Made by a program: the position numbers and the translations under genes. 64,000 bases of DNA. Source: Methylopila sp. 73B. GTDB lineage: Bacteria > Pseudomonadota > Alphaproteobacteria > Rhizobiales > Methylopilaceae. The first letter of the stretch is position 1. Each line of letters opens with the position of its first letter. Under the pieces are notes generated by a model. It was given only the letters and a program-made list of their open reading frames with translations. It did not search any database and had not been told where the DNA came from. Shown piece by piece: positions 9,478 through 18,334 of the stretch. The stretch is from assembly GCF_000526315.1 (NCBI RefSeq), contig NZ_JAFV01000001.1:2976001-3040000 (forward strand), read 5' to 3'.

Positions 9478-9771
9478 ATGCTGCTGATCGACTGCCCCTT
9501 CTGCGGGACGCGCCCCGAGACCGAGTTCCGCTGCGGCGGCGAGGCGCACATCGCGCGGCCGGCCGATCCCTCCGCGCTCGACGACGGCGCCTGGGCGGAG
9601 CACCTGTTCGTGCGCTCGAACCCGCGCGGCCTGCACGCGGAGCGCTGGATCCACGCCCACGGCTGCGGGCGCTGGTTCAATGCCGTGCGCGACACCTTCA
9701 CCGACCGCTTCGTCGAGACCTACAAGGCCGGCGAACAGCCTTCCCACCCCATCGACGACGCGAGGGCGTGA
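9478..9771 (+). CDS. soxD: Sarcosine oxidase delta subunit
   Basis: 97-residue small subunit of the heterotetrameric enzyme; it binds zinc and is structural. The N-terminal CPFCG motif (residues 6-10) and the later Cys/His positions (HGCGRWFN) fit the family, and the length is usual. Its TGA shares one base with the soxA ATG (TGATG at 9769-9773), indicating coupled translation of the complex subunits. Confidence 0.93.
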   Translation: MLLIDCPFCGTRPETEFRCGGEAHIARPADPSALDDGAWAEHLFVRSNPRGLHAERWIHAHGCGRWFNAVRDTFTDRFVETYKAGEQPSHPIDDARA

Positions 9772-12755
9772 TGGCTCAGCCGCACCGTTTGCCGCAGAGC
9801 GGCCGCGTCGACCGCGCGACGCCGATCCGCTTCACCTTCGACGGCCGGACCATCGAGGGCTTCGCCGGCGATACGGTCGCCTCGGCGCTGCTCGCGAACG
9901 GCGTCCATCTGGTCGGCCGCTCGTTCAAGTACCACCGGCCGCGTGGGATCCTGACCCATGGCTCCGACGAGCCAAGCGCGCTGCTGCAGGTCGATCGTGG
10001 TCCGGGCAAGATCGACCCGAACAACCGCGCGACCGTGGTCGAGGCCCGCAACGGCCTCGCGACGACGTCGCAGAACCGCTGGCCGTCGCTCGGCTTCGAC
10101 GTCGGCGCAGTCAACGACCTGCTGTCGCCGGTGTTCGTGGCCGGCTTCTACTACAAGACCTTCATGTGGCCGCGGTCGTTCTGGGACAAGGTCTACGAGC
10201 CGGTGATCCGCGCCGCCGCTGGCCTGGGCGTCGCGCCCCAGGTCCCGGACGCGGACGCCTACGCCAACCGGCACGCGCATTGCGACGTGCTGGTGGTCGG
10301 CGGCGGCCCTGCGGGCCTCGCGGCGGCGCTCGCCGCGGCGAAGACGGGCAAGCGCGTCATCCTCGCGGACGAACAGCCCGAGTTCGGCGGCTCGCTGCTG
10401 CACGAGACCGGCGCGACGATCGACGGCCAGAGCGCGGAGGCGTGGCGCGCCGCGGCGATCGACGAGCTCGACGGCTACGAGACCGTCACGCTGCTGCCGC
10501 GCACAACGGCGTTCGGCTACTACAACCACAACCACGTCGCCCTGACGGAGCGCGTCACCGACCACCGCGAGGCCCCGGCCCCCGGCGCGCCGCGCGAACG
10601 GCTGTGGCAGGTGCGCGCCGGCGAGGTGGTGCTCGCGACCGGCGCTCACGAGCGGCCGCTGGTGTTCGCCGACAACGACCGGCCGGGCGTGATGCTGGCC
10701 GAGAGCGTGCGCGTATTCATCAACCGCTACGGCGTCGCCCCCGGCCGCCGCGTCGTGTTCGTCACCAGCGGCGCCTCGGCCTATGCGGCCGCCGCCGACG
10801 CCAAGGCCGCGGGCCTCGAGGTCGTGATGGTCGACCTGCGGCCGGAGCGCGACTGCGCCGCCGAAGCCGCGGATCTGCGCCTGAAGGGCGTCGAGGTGCT
10901 GACGGGCCAGACCGTCATCGGGACCAAGGGCCGCAAGCGCGTCGCCGGCCTCGTGGTCGCGCCTTCCGCGAACGGGACCGTGGACGCCCGCCGCGTCATC
11001 GCCTGCGACTGCGTCGGCATGTCGGGCGGCTGGACGCCCGCCGTCCACCTGTTCTCCCAGTCTCGCGGAAAGCTCGCCTACGACGAGGGCCGCGACGCCT
11101 TCCTGCCCGGCGTCTCGGCGCAGGCCGAGCGCTCCGCCGGCGCGGCGGCCGGCGTCTACGATCTGGCGTCCTGCCTCGCGACCGGCTTCGCGGCCGGGGC
11201 GGAGGCGGCCGGCGCGACCGAGACGCGCGCCTTCGCGACAAGCCCGACGCGCACCGGCTTCACGCCCGTGCGCGACCTGCCGACTGACGCCGACCCGGCC
11301 AAGGTGCGCGCCTTCGTCGACTTCCAGAACGACGTGACCGCGAAGGACCTGAAGCTCGCGATGCGCGAGGGCTTCGAGTCGATCGAGCACGTGAAGCGCT
11401 ACACCACCACCGGCATGGCGACCGACCAGGGCAAGACGTCGAACATGAACGCCCTCGGCATCGTGTCGAAGGCGCTCAACCGGCCGCTGCCCGCGATCGG
11501 CACCACCACCTTCCGCCCGCCCTACACGCCCGTGACCTTCGGCGCGCTGGTCGGCCCCGCCCGCGACGCGCTGTTCGACCCGATCCGCGCCACGCCGATC
11601 CACGAGTGGGCGGCGGAGCATGGCGCGGCGTTCGAGAACGTCGCGCTGTGGCGGCGCGCCTGGTACTTCGCGAAGCCCGGCGAGGACATGCACGCCGCGG
11701 TCGCCCGCGAGTGCCGGGCGGTGCGCGAGGGCGTCGGCCTCTTCGACGCCTCGACGCTCGGCAAGATCGAGGTCGTCGGCCCCGACGCCGCCGAGTTCAT
11801 GAACCGGATGTACGTGAACCCCTGGACCAAGCTTGGCGTCGGCCGCTGCCGTTACGGCCTGATGCTGAAGGAGGACGGCTACATCCTGGACGACGGCGTC
11901 GTCGCCCGGATGGCCGAGGACCGCTTCCACGTCACCACCACCACCGGCGGCGCCCCCCGCGTGATGAACCACATGGAGGACTACCTCCAGACCGAGTGGC
12001 CGGACCTCGACGTGTTCCTCACCTCCACCACCGAGCAGTGGGCGGTGATCGCGGTGCAGGGGCCGAAAGCGCGGGCGACGATCGAAGGGCTCGTCTCCGG
12101 GATCGACCTCTCGAACGAGACCTTTCCGCACATGTCGGTGCGCGAGGGCGCGATCTGCGGCGCGCCGTGCCGGCTGTTCCGCGTGTCCTTCACCGGGGAC
12201 CTCGGCTACGAGATCAACGTGCCGGCGGACTACGGCCGCGCGGTGTGGGAGGCGGTGTTCGCCGCGGGCGAACCCCACGGGATCACCCCCTACGGCACCG
12301 AGACCATGCACGTGCTGCGGGCCGAGAAGGGCTACATCATCGTCGGCCAGGAGACGGACGGCACGGTGACGCCGGACGACGTCGGCCTCGCCGGGATGAT
12401 CGCCAAGGCGAAGAAGGATTTCGTCGGCAAGCGCTCGCTCGCCCGGCCCGACGTGGTCGCGAGCGGCCGCAAGCAGCTGGTCGGTCTCGCGACCGAGACG
12501 GCGTCGCTGGTGCTGGACGAGGGCGCGCAGATCGTGGCCGACCCCGACCAGCCGATCCCGATGACGATGCTCGGCCACGTCACCTCGAGCTACTTCAGCG
12601 CCAACTGCGGCCGCTCGATCGCGCTCGCGCTCGTCGCCGAGGGCCGCGCGCTCATGGGCCGGACGCTGCACGTCACCACGCCGACCGGCTTCGCGGCGGC
12701 GACCGTGTGCGATCCGGTGTTCTTCGACGCCGAAGGAGGGCGCATCCATGCTTGA
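9771..12755 (+). CDS. soxA: Sarcosine oxidase alpha subunit
   Basis: 994-residue large subunit. It has an N-terminal ferredoxin-like segment (about 20-110), an NAD-binding pyridine nucleotide-disulfide oxidoreductase domain (VLVVGGGPAGLAAALAAAKTG near residue 173) and, in the C-terminal 400 residues, an aminomethyltransferase (GcvT-like) fold that transfers the one-carbon unit to THF. The start at ATG 9771 overlaps soxD by one base; homology begins immediately (IRFTFDGRTIEG). The 3' end overlaps soxG by 8 bases. Length and order B-D-A-G match the canonical operon. Confidence 0.95.
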   Translation: MAQPHRLPQSGRVDRATPIRFTFDGRTIEGFAGDTVASALLANGVHLVGRSFKYHRPRGILTHGSDEPSALLQVDRGPGKIDPNNRATVVEARNGLATTSQNRWPSLGFDVGAVNDLLSPVFVAGFYYKTFMWPRSFWDKVYEPVIRAAAGLGVAPQVPDADAYANRHAHCDVLVVGGGPAGLAAALAAAKTGKRVILADEQPEFGGSLLHETGATIDGQSAEAWRAAAIDELDGYETVTLLPRTTAFGYYNHNHVALTERVTDHREAPAPGAPRERLWQVRAGEVVLATGAHERPLVFADNDRPGVMLAESVRVFINRYGVAPGRRVVFVTSGASAYAAAADAKAAGLEVVMVDLRPERDCAAEAADLRLKGVEVLTGQTVIGTKGRKRVAGLVVAPSANGTVDARRVIACDCVGMSGGWTPAVHLFSQSRGKLAYDEGRDAFLPGVSAQAERSAGAAAGVYDLASCLATGFAAGAEAAGATETRAFATSPTRTGFTPVRDLPTDADPAKVRAFVDFQNDVTAKDLKLAMREGFESIEHVKRYTTTGMATDQGKTSNMNALGIVSKALNRPLPAIGTTTFRPPYTPVTFGALVGPARDALFDPIRATPIHEWAAEHGAAFENVALWRRAWYFAKPGEDMHAAVARECRAVREGVGLFDASTLGKIEVVGPDAAEFMNRMYVNPWTKLGVGRCRYGLMLKEDGYILDDGVVARMAEDRFHVTTTTGGAPRVMNHMEDYLQTEWPDLDVFLTSTTEQWAVIAVQGPKARATIEGLVSGIDLSNETFPHMSVREGAICGAPCRLFRVSFTGDLGYEINVPADYGRAVWEAVFAAGEPHGITPYGTETMHVLRAEKGYIIVGQETDGTVTPDDVGLAGMIAKAKKDFVGKRSLARPDVVASGRKQLVGLATETASLVLDEGAQIVADPDQPIPMTMLGHVTSSYFSANCGRSIALALVAEGRALMGRTLHVTTPTGFAAATVCDPVFFDAEGGRIHA

Positions 12756-13299
12756 CCGGAGCCTCTTCGCCCGCCGAGAGCGCCCGCTTGGCGCCGCGCC
12801 GACCTCCAGCGACCGCGCCCGGGTGTCGCCCGCGCCGGCCGGCGTCCGCCTGTCGCTGCGGGTTCGCGGGGCCGAGGGCTCGAGCCGCCTCGGCCTGGGC
12901 CTCCCGATCAACCGCATGTCGGCAGACGGCGAGCGCTTCAGCGCGCGGCTCGGCCCCGACGAGTGGCTGCTGGGCGCCGGCGAAGCCGACCTCGAGGCGC
13001 TGGAGGCGGAAATCGCCGCGGCGCTTGGGGGCCGCTTCCACTCCGTCGTCGACGTCTCCCACCGCAACGTCGCGGTCGAGATCGCGGGGCCGGACGCGGC
13101 CGCGGCCCTCAACGCCGGCTGCCCGCTCGACCTCGGCGACGCCGCCTTCCCGGCGGGCTCGGCGACGCGCACGCTGCTGGGCAAGGCCGAGATCGTGCTG
13201 CTGCGGCCGACGGCGGACCCGCTCTACCGCGTCGAGTGCTGGCGCTCGTTCGCGCCTTACGTGCACGCCTTTCTTGTGGAAGCCGCCCGCACGGCGTGA
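12748..13299 (+). CDS. soxG: Sarcosine oxidase gamma subunit
   Basis: 183-residue gamma subunit, GcvT-related and without its own cofactor. LGPDEWLLGAGE (about residue 69) and VVDVSHRNVAVEIAGPDA are family features. ATG 12748 has GGAGGG six bases upstream inside the end of soxA. It is the last gene of the soxBDAG operon; a strong hairpin within a palindromic repeat follows 30 bases later. Confidence 0.92.
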   Translation: MLDRSLFARRERPLGAAPTSSDRARVSPAPAGVRLSLRVRGAEGSSRLGLGLPINRMSADGERFSARLGPDEWLLGAGEADLEALEAEIAAALGGRFHSVVDVSHRNVAVEIAGPDAAAALNAGCPLDLGDAAFPAGSATRTLLGKAEIVLLRPTADPLYRVECWRSFAPYVHAFLVEAARTA

Positions 13300-13324
13300 G
13301 CCATCACGCCGCGGCATAGGCAGC

Positions 13325-13412
13325 GTCGTCCCCCGGCTTGTCCGGGGGATCCAGGCCGGAGCGTAGAGCGGCGGATCGGAGGCGCGCCCCCTCGGACAAG
13401 CCGGAATGACGG
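13325..13412. repeat. Palindromic repeat with hairpin after soxG
   Basis: The left arm contains CCCCCGG-CTTGT-CCGGGGG (13330-13348), a 7-bp stem. The right arm around 13391-13412 (CGGACAAGCCGGAATGAC) is an imperfect inverted copy of the left (CCGGCTTGTCCG core). This is a widely spread Hyphomicrobiales intergenic repeat type. It could act as a terminator or mRNA stabiliser for the sox operon, although no T-run follows directly. Confidence 0.65.
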
Positions 13413-13511
13413 CTCAGTCGCCCGCGCAACTTTTTTGCTGCAGCGCGGCACGCGCCCCATCTTTCGTCTAAGACTGACGTCAACGCCGCTTCGTCGGAGA
13501 GACCCCGCCTC

Positions 13512-14867
13512 GTGATCAGCGCCTTCGATCTCTTCAAGATCGGCATCGGACCGTCGAGCTCCCACACGGTCGGGCCCATGATCGCCGCGCGCAATTTCCG
13601 CATTCGGGCCGCGAAACGCGGCAGCGTCGCGCGCCTTCGGGTGGAGATCTTCGGCTCGCTCGCCTGGACCGGCCGCGGCCACGGCACCGACGTCGCGCTG
13701 TGCCTCGGCTTTCTCGGCCACGAGCCTGCGACCGTCGATCCGGACGAGGTCGAGGCCCACATGGCCGCGCTGAGGCGCGCGAACAGCGTCCAGATCGGCC
13801 CAGCACATGTGGCGTTCAATCCCGCGACCGACGTGATCTTCGAGATGAAGGAGCTGCTGCCGCTCCACACCAACGGCATGCGCTTCCGTGCCTACGACGC
13901 CGCCGGCGCGCTGGTCGACGAGCAGATCGCCTACTCGATCGGCGGCGGCTTCGTCGTGAGCGACGGCTCAACCGCCGCCGAGTGCGCCATCGTCTGGCCG
14001 CAGCCCTTCGCCAGCGGCGAGGAGCTGCTGAAGCTGTGCAAGGCGACGGGGCTCTCGATTCCCGAGCTGCAGCTCGCCAACGAATGCGCCGCGCGGCCGC
14101 GCGCGCAGGTCGAGGCCGGGCTCGACGCCATCGCCGACGCGATGTTCGACTGCATCGAGCGCGGATTGAAGCAGGAGGGCATGCTGCCCGGCGGCCTGAA
14201 GGTGCGCCGCCGCGCCCGGCGTCTGCACGAGACGCTGCAGCAGCGCGCGACGCTCAACCAGGGCCGCATGCCGCACGAGATCGTCGACTGGGTCAGCCTG
14301 TTCGCCCTCGCGGTGAACGAGGAGAACGCCTCCGGCGGCCGCGTCGTCACCGCGCCCACCAACGGCGCCGCCGGCATCGTGCCCGCCGTTCTGCGCTACC
14401 TCCGCGACTTCGGACCGGACTGGTCGCGCGAGCGCTGCCGCGAGTTTCTGCTGACGGCCACCGCCATCGGCGGCCTGATCAAGCGCCGCGCCTCGATCTC
14501 CGGAGCCGAGGTCGGCTGCCAGGGCGAGGTCGGCTCCGCCGCCGCCATGGCCGCCGCCGCCCTCACCTCCGCTTTGGGCGGCAGCCCGGAGCAGATCGAA
14601 AACGCCGCCGAGATCGCCATGGAGCACCATCTCGGCATGACCTGCGACCCGATCGGCGGCCTGGTGCAAATCCCCTGCATCGAGCGCAACGCCTTCGGCG
14701 CCAACAAGGCGATCGTCGCGGCGTCGCTCTCGCTCCGCGGCGACGGAATCCATCGCGTCACGCTCGACGAGGTCATCGAGACCATGCGCCAGACCGGCGC
14801 CGACATGCAGGCCAAGTACAAGGAGACCTCGCAGGGCGGTCTCGCGGTGGCCGTGGCGGCGTGCTGA
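13512..14867 (+). CDS. sdaA: L-serine ammonia-lyase (iron-sulfur)
   Basis: 451-residue fused-domain serine dehydratase that converts L-serine to pyruvate and ammonia with a 4Fe-4S cluster. The N-terminal part has [16 protein letters not shown] (residues 8-23). The C-terminal alpha domain has the cluster cysteines in [21 protein letters not shown] and QIPCIERN. The start is GTG 13512, with GGAGAG 12 bases upstream. Directly after the sox genes it would finish the route: sarcosine-derived glycine and methylene-THF make serine (via GlyA, not in the window), then pyruvate. Confidence 0.93.
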   Translation: MISAFDLFKIGIGPSSSHTVGPMIAARNFRIRAAKRGSVARLRVEIFGSLAWTGRGHGTDVALCLGFLGHEPATVDPDEVEAHMAALRRANSVQIGPAHVAFNPATDVIFEMKELLPLHTNGMRFRAYDAAGALVDEQIAYSIGGGFVVSDGSTAAECAIVWPQPFASGEELLKLCKATGLSIPELQLANECAARPRAQVEAGLDAIADAMFDCIERGLKQEGMLPGGLKVRRRARRLHETLQQRATLNQGRMPHEIVDWVSLFALAVNEENASGGRVVTAPTNGAAGIVPAVLRYLRDFGPDWSRERCREFLLTATAIGGLIKRRASISGAEVGCQGEVGSAAAMAAAALTSALGGSPEQIENAAEIAMEHHLGMTCDPIGGLVQIPCIERNAFGANKAIVAASLSLRGDGIHRVTLDEVIETMRQTGADMQAKYKETSQGGLAVAVAAC

Positions 14868-14909
14868 GCGCGTTGCTCTAACCCCAGCCCTGATACATAC
14901 TTATATGCA

Positions 14910-15098
14910 ATGGACAGCCGGTCGATCATTGCGGCGCGCGCGGCCGCCGGGTGGTCTGAGGCGAACAGGGTCGGAAGCCACGTCCAGTTCAAGCATCCGA
15001 CAAGGCCCGGTCGGGTGACGGCTCCGCATCCGAAGCGAGACCTGCCGCTCGGCACGCTGCGCTCGATCGAGAAGCAGTCCGGCCTGAAGCTGAGGTGA
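14910..15098 (+). CDS. hicA: HicA-type mRNA interferase toxin
   Basis: 62-residue toxin with a dsRBD-like fold. It has the family pattern GW..A...GSHVQFKHP (catalytic His24) followed by [17 protein letters not shown]. It cleaves mRNA on ribosomes when free of HicB. The upstream sequence is AT-rich (TACATA/TTATAT at 14894-14906) and there is no clear Shine-Dalgarno, so the promoter may lie very close and the transcript may be nearly leaderless. hicB starts 7 bases after the stop. The pair splits the betaine pathway between sdaA and gbcA. Confidence 0.88.
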   Translation: MDSRSIIAARAAAGWSEANRVGSHVQFKHPTRPGRVTAPHPKRDLPLGTLRSIEKQSGLKLR

Positions 15099-15105
15099 GC
15101 CCGTC

Positions 15106-15513
15106 ATGCGCGACTACATCGCCCTGATCCACAAGGACGCGGACAGCGATTTCGGCGTCTCGTTTCCGGATCTTCCCGGCTGCGTCACCGCGGGAGCGAC
15201 GCTCGACGAAGCCCGCGCCCTCGCCCAGGAGGCGCTGGCGCTTCACCTGCAGGGAATGGCGGAGGACGGCGAGGCCGCGCCCGAGCCGTCCTCGCTCGAG
15301 GTCATCATGTCGGAGCGCGCGAACCGGGACGCCGTCGCTGCGGTCATCCCCGGCCCCAAGGGCCCCGCGAAGGCGCTGCGCATCAGCGTCACCGTCCCCG
15401 AGGACCTGCTGGGCGAGGTCGACGCCTACGCCGAAGCCCACGGCTACACCCGCTCCGGCTTTCTGCAAGCCGCGGCGCGACGCGCCATGCGCGACGACGA
15501 AAGCGCGGCCTAG
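15106..15513 (+). CDS. hicB: HicB-type antitoxin
   Basis: 135-residue antitoxin. The N-terminal degraded RNase H-like HicB domain (residues 1-60; SDFGVSFPDLPGCVTAG) binds the toxin. The C-terminal ribbon-helix-helix (ALRISVTVPEDLLGEV...GYTRSGFLQAA) binds DNA and autoregulates the operon. The RHH version, rather than HTH, is one of the two common HicB forms. ATG 15106 has a GAGG-like site. Confidence 0.88.
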   Translation: MRDYIALIHKDADSDFGVSFPDLPGCVTAGATLDEARALAQEALALHLQGMAEDGEAAPEPSSLEVIMSERANRDAVAAVIPGPKGPAKALRISVTVPEDLLGEVDAYAEAHGYTRSGFLQAAARRAMRDDESAA

Positions 15514-15627
15514 GCCGGTCGTCCCCCACGTCGCCCCGCCGTCAGACAATGTCGCTCGCGGGACAGCGGGGCGTCGGCCGCAGATCATAATCGCATCCAG
15601 ACACGCGGTTCCTGCGGAGCTGGTCCG

Positions 15628-16887
15628 ATGCTCGACCTGCCGACGACGCCCCTGAAATCCCTGCTGAACGAACGGCTTCCCGGGCACAGCCTGCCCGCGC
15701 CGTTCTATCTCAGTCCGGACGTGTTCGCGGCCGACATGGAGCACATCTTCGCCAAGCACTGGATCTACGTCGGCGTCGAGCCGGACGTGCCGGAGCCGGG
15801 CGACGTCGCAATCTTCGACATCGGCCAGTACTCGATCGCGGTGGTGCGCGACGACGACGGCGAGGTCCGCGCCTTCCACAACGTCTGCCGCCACCGCGGC
15901 GCGCGGCTCGTCACGGAAGAGAAGACCACCGTCGGCAACCTCGTCTGCCGCTACCACTCCTGGACCTACGACCTCACCGGCGCGCTGATCCACGCCGACC
16001 ACATGGGGCCGACCTTCAAGCGCTCCTGCCACGGGCTGAAGCCGGTCCACATCCGCTCGCTCGAGGGCCTGCTGTTCGTCTGCCTCGCCGACGAGCCGCC
16101 GGCGGACTTCGACGAGATGGCCCGGCGCATGGGGCCCTACATCGCGCCCCACAACGTCCGGAACACGAAGGTCGCCTACCAGCACGACCTGATCGAGCCG
16201 GGCAACTGGAAGCTGACGATGGAGAACAACCGCGAGTGCTACCACTGCGGGACCAACCATCCCGAGCTGACGGTGCCGCTGTTCGCCTACGGCTTCGGCT
16301 TCGCGCCGGAGGAGATGGACGAGCACGACCGGGCCCAGGCCGAGCGCTACGGCTGCCTCGTCAACACCAACCATGCCGCCTGGGAGGCGGCGGGCCTGCC
16401 CTCGCGCGAGATCGACGAGCTCGACACCATGGTGACGGGCTTCCGCACCGAGCGTCTGCCGCTCGACGGCGACGGCGAGAGCCACACGCTCGACACCAAG
16501 GCCGCCTGCAGGAAGCTGCTGGGCGACCTGCCCTCGGCCAAGCTCGGCGGCCTGTCGTTCTGGACGCAGCCGAACTCCTGGCACCACTTCCTGGCGGACC
16601 ACATCGTCACCTTCTCGGTGCTGCCGCTCGACGCCGAGCGCTCGCTGCTGCGGACCAAGTGGTTGGTGCACAAGGACGCGGTCGAGGGCGTGGACTACGA
16701 CCTCGAGAACCTGATCGGCGTCTGGATGGCGACCAACCAGCAGGACAGCGACCTCGTGGGCCTGTGCCAGCACGGCGCGCGCAGCCCCGCCTACCAGCCC
16801 GGCCCCTACTCGCCCAACACCGAGATGCTCGTCGACAAGTTCGTCACCTGGTACTGCGGCCGCATGGCCGCGCATGTGGGGCGGTGA
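15628..16887 (+). CDS. gbcA: Glycine betaine monooxygenase, Rieske oxygenase subunit
   Basis: 419-residue aromatic-ring-hydroxylating-type oxygenase. It has the Rieske motif CRHRG...CRYHSW (Cys87, His89, Cys107, His110) and the mononuclear iron ligands in NNRECYHCGTNHPEL (about 199-213) plus a later Asp. GbcA demethylates glycine betaine to dimethylglycine, releasing formaldehyde, with electrons from GbcB. A C-terminal Rieske-reductase partner follows after an intergenic repeat. The family also includes stachydrine and carnitine oxygenases, but the adjacent gbcB and dgcAB genes make betaine the likely substrate. Confidence 0.9.
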   Translation: MLDLPTTPLKSLLNERLPGHSLPAPFYLSPDVFAADMEHIFAKHWIYVGVEPDVPEPGDVAIFDIGQYSIAVVRDDDGEVRAFHNVCRHRGARLVTEEKTTVGNLVCRYHSWTYDLTGALIHADHMGPTFKRSCHGLKPVHIRSLEGLLFVCLADEPPADFDEMARRMGPYIAPHNVRNTKVAYQHDLIEPGNWKLTMENNRECYHCGTNHPELTVPLFAYGFGFAPEEMDEHDRAQAERYGCLVNTNHAAWEAAGLPSREIDELDTMVTGFRTERLPLDGDGESHTLDTKAACRKLLGDLPSAKLGGLSFWTQPNSWHHFLADHIVTFSVLPLDAERSLLRTKWLVHKDAVEGVDYDLENLIGVWMATNQQDSDLVGLCQHGARSPAYQPGPYSPNTEMLVDKFVTWYCGRMAAHVGR

Positions 16888-16905
16888 CGGCGATGACCCA
16901 ACGGC

Positions 16906-17033
16906 GAGGCCCCCTCACCCGGCCCCCCGGGCCGACCTCTCCCCGCTGGGGAGAGGTTACGAACGGCGCCGCAGCGCACCTCTCCCCGGCCGGGGAAAGG
17001 TCGGAGGGCGCAGCCCTCCGGGTGAGGGGCCTC
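16906..17033. repeat. Intergenic repeat, CCCCTCACCC family, copy 1
   Basis: Palindromic element between gbcA and gbcB. The outer arms at 16906-16922 and 17018-17033 (GAGGCCCCTCACCCGG and its complement) differ by one inserted C. Inside are CCTCTCCCCG...GGGGAGAGG and CTCTCCCCGG-CCGGGGAAAGG stems. The same element recurs at 18181-18303 after gbcB. Confidence 0.75.
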
Positions 17034-17038
17034 TAACC

Positions 17039-18160
17039 ATGGACGCTCTCGCCCAGCAGAAAGAGCCGGCCGCCGTCCGGCTCGATGCGCCGGCCGCGTG
17101 GGACGCCGAGGCCGACGACGCGCTGGTCTGCCGCGCGGTCCGGGCCGAGACCCACGACGTCAAGACCTTCGTGTTCGCCGCCCGCGAGCCCCGCCGCTTC
17201 GCGCACCAGCCCGGCCAGTTCCTCACCTTCGCCTTCGAGATCGGCGGGGAGACCGTCCACCGCTGCTACACCATCTCCTCCGCGCCGACCCGGCCGGACA
17301 CGGTGGCGATCACGGTGAAGCGCGTTCCCGGCGGGCCGGTCTCGAACTGGCTGCACGACGCCGTGAAGCCCGGATCGGTGGTCCGCGCCGTAGGCCCGAT
17401 GGGCGACTTCTCCTGCTTCGCGCACCCGGCGAGGAAGTATCTGCTGCTCTCCGGCGGCTCGGGCGTCACGCCGATGATGGCGATGGCGCGCACCTTCCAC
17501 GACCTCGCCGAGCCGCGCGACGTCGCCTTCGTGCACTCCGCCCGGACGCCCGCCGACATCGTGTTCCGCGACGAGCTGGAGCGGATGGCGCGGCGGGACG
17601 CGAGCTTCCGCTTCACGGCCGTCTGCGAGGCGGACGCGGCCGAGGAAGCCTGGGGCGGGTTCCGCGGGCGGCTCACACTCCCCATGCTGGAGCTGATCGC
17701 GCCGGACTGGCGCACCCGCGAGGTCTTCGTCTGCGGCCCGGCCCCCTACATGACGGCCGTGAAGGCGATGCTCGCCGGCGCGGGCTTCGACATGGCCCGC
17801 CACCACGAGGAAAGCTTCGACTTCGCGGCGCTGTCGCCGGCCGACACGGAGGCCGTCGAGGCGGCCGAGGCCGAACTCGACGCGGCTCCGACCGTGCGCA
17901 CCTTCCGGGTGGAGTTCGCCAAGACCAAGCGCGCGATCGACTGCCCGGAGGATTCGACGGTGCTGGACGCCGCCCGCAAGCAGGGCGTCCGTCTGCCGTC
18001 GTCCTGCGCCAAGGGCCTCTGCGGCACCTGCAAGTCGAAGCTCGTGTCGGGGACCGTCGCGATGAAGCACGCCGGCGGCATCCGCCAGCGCGAGATCGAC
18101 GCGGGGATGGCGCTGCTGTGCTGCTCGAAGCCGACCAGCGACCTCGTGGTGGACCGGTGA
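17039..18160 (+). CDS. gbcB: Glycine betaine monooxygenase, reductase subunit
   Basis: 373-residue FNR-type reductase with a C-terminal plant-type 2Fe-2S ferredoxin domain. The FAD-binding motif is RCYTISSAPTR (about residue 77), the NAD-binding part is LLSGGSGVTPMMAMARTF, and the ferredoxin cysteines lie in SSCAKGLCGTCKSKL plus LLCCSKP near the C-terminus. It passes electrons from NADH to GbcA. ATG 17039 lies just after the repeat, with little room for a Shine-Dalgarno. Flanked on both sides by copies of the same repeat. Confidence 0.9.
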   Translation: MDALAQQKEPAAVRLDAPAAWDAEADDALVCRAVRAETHDVKTFVFAAREPRRFAHQPGQFLTFAFEIGGETVHRCYTISSAPTRPDTVAITVKRVPGGPVSNWLHDAVKPGSVVRAVGPMGDFSCFAHPARKYLLLSGGSGVTPMMAMARTFHDLAEPRDVAFVHSARTPADIVFRDELERMARRDASFRFTAVCEADAAEEAWGGFRGRLTLPMLELIAPDWRTREVFVCGPAPYMTAVKAMLAGAGFDMARHHEESFDFAALSPADTEAVEAAEAELDAAPTVRTFRVEFAKTKRAIDCPEDSTVLDAARKQGVRLPSSCAKGLCGTCKSKLVSGTVAMKHAGGIRQREIDAGMALLCCSKPTSDLVVDR

Positions 18161-18180
18161 GATGAGGGCCTCGGCCTCGC

Positions 18181-18303
18181 TCCCCCTCACCCGCCGCTGC
18201 GCGGCGACCTCTCCCCGCTGGGGAGAGGTGACCACCGGCGCCGTCGCGCACCTCTCCCCGGCGGGGAAAGGTCGGAGGGCGTCAGCCCTCCGGGTGAGGG
18301 GGA
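18181..18303. repeat. Intergenic repeat, CCCCTCACCC family, copy 2
   Basis: Second copy of the element at 16906-17033. Perfect 12-bp arms (TCCCCCTCACCC, 18181-18192 and complement 18292-18303) surround the same internal CTCTCCCCG...CGGGGAGAG stems. It lies between gbcB and dgcA. Confidence 0.75.
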
Positions 18304-18334
18304 TCTTCGCCTTGAGATCTGCGGAAACCGCCCG

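Noticed and set aside
9720-13184. Long antisense open frame opposite soxA-soxG (over 1,100 codons)
   Set aside because: Mirror frame produced by the GC-rich codon use of the sox genes; its translation is low-complexity Arg/Ala/Gly/His-rich with no motif. The same applies to the antisense frame at 17033-20335 opposite gbcB-dgcA and to many others.
13425-13440. T-run (six T) before sdaA as an intrinsic terminator of sox
   Set aside because: No stable stem directly precedes the T-run; the hairpin at 13330-13348 is about 80 bases away. More likely promoter-region sequence of sdaA.
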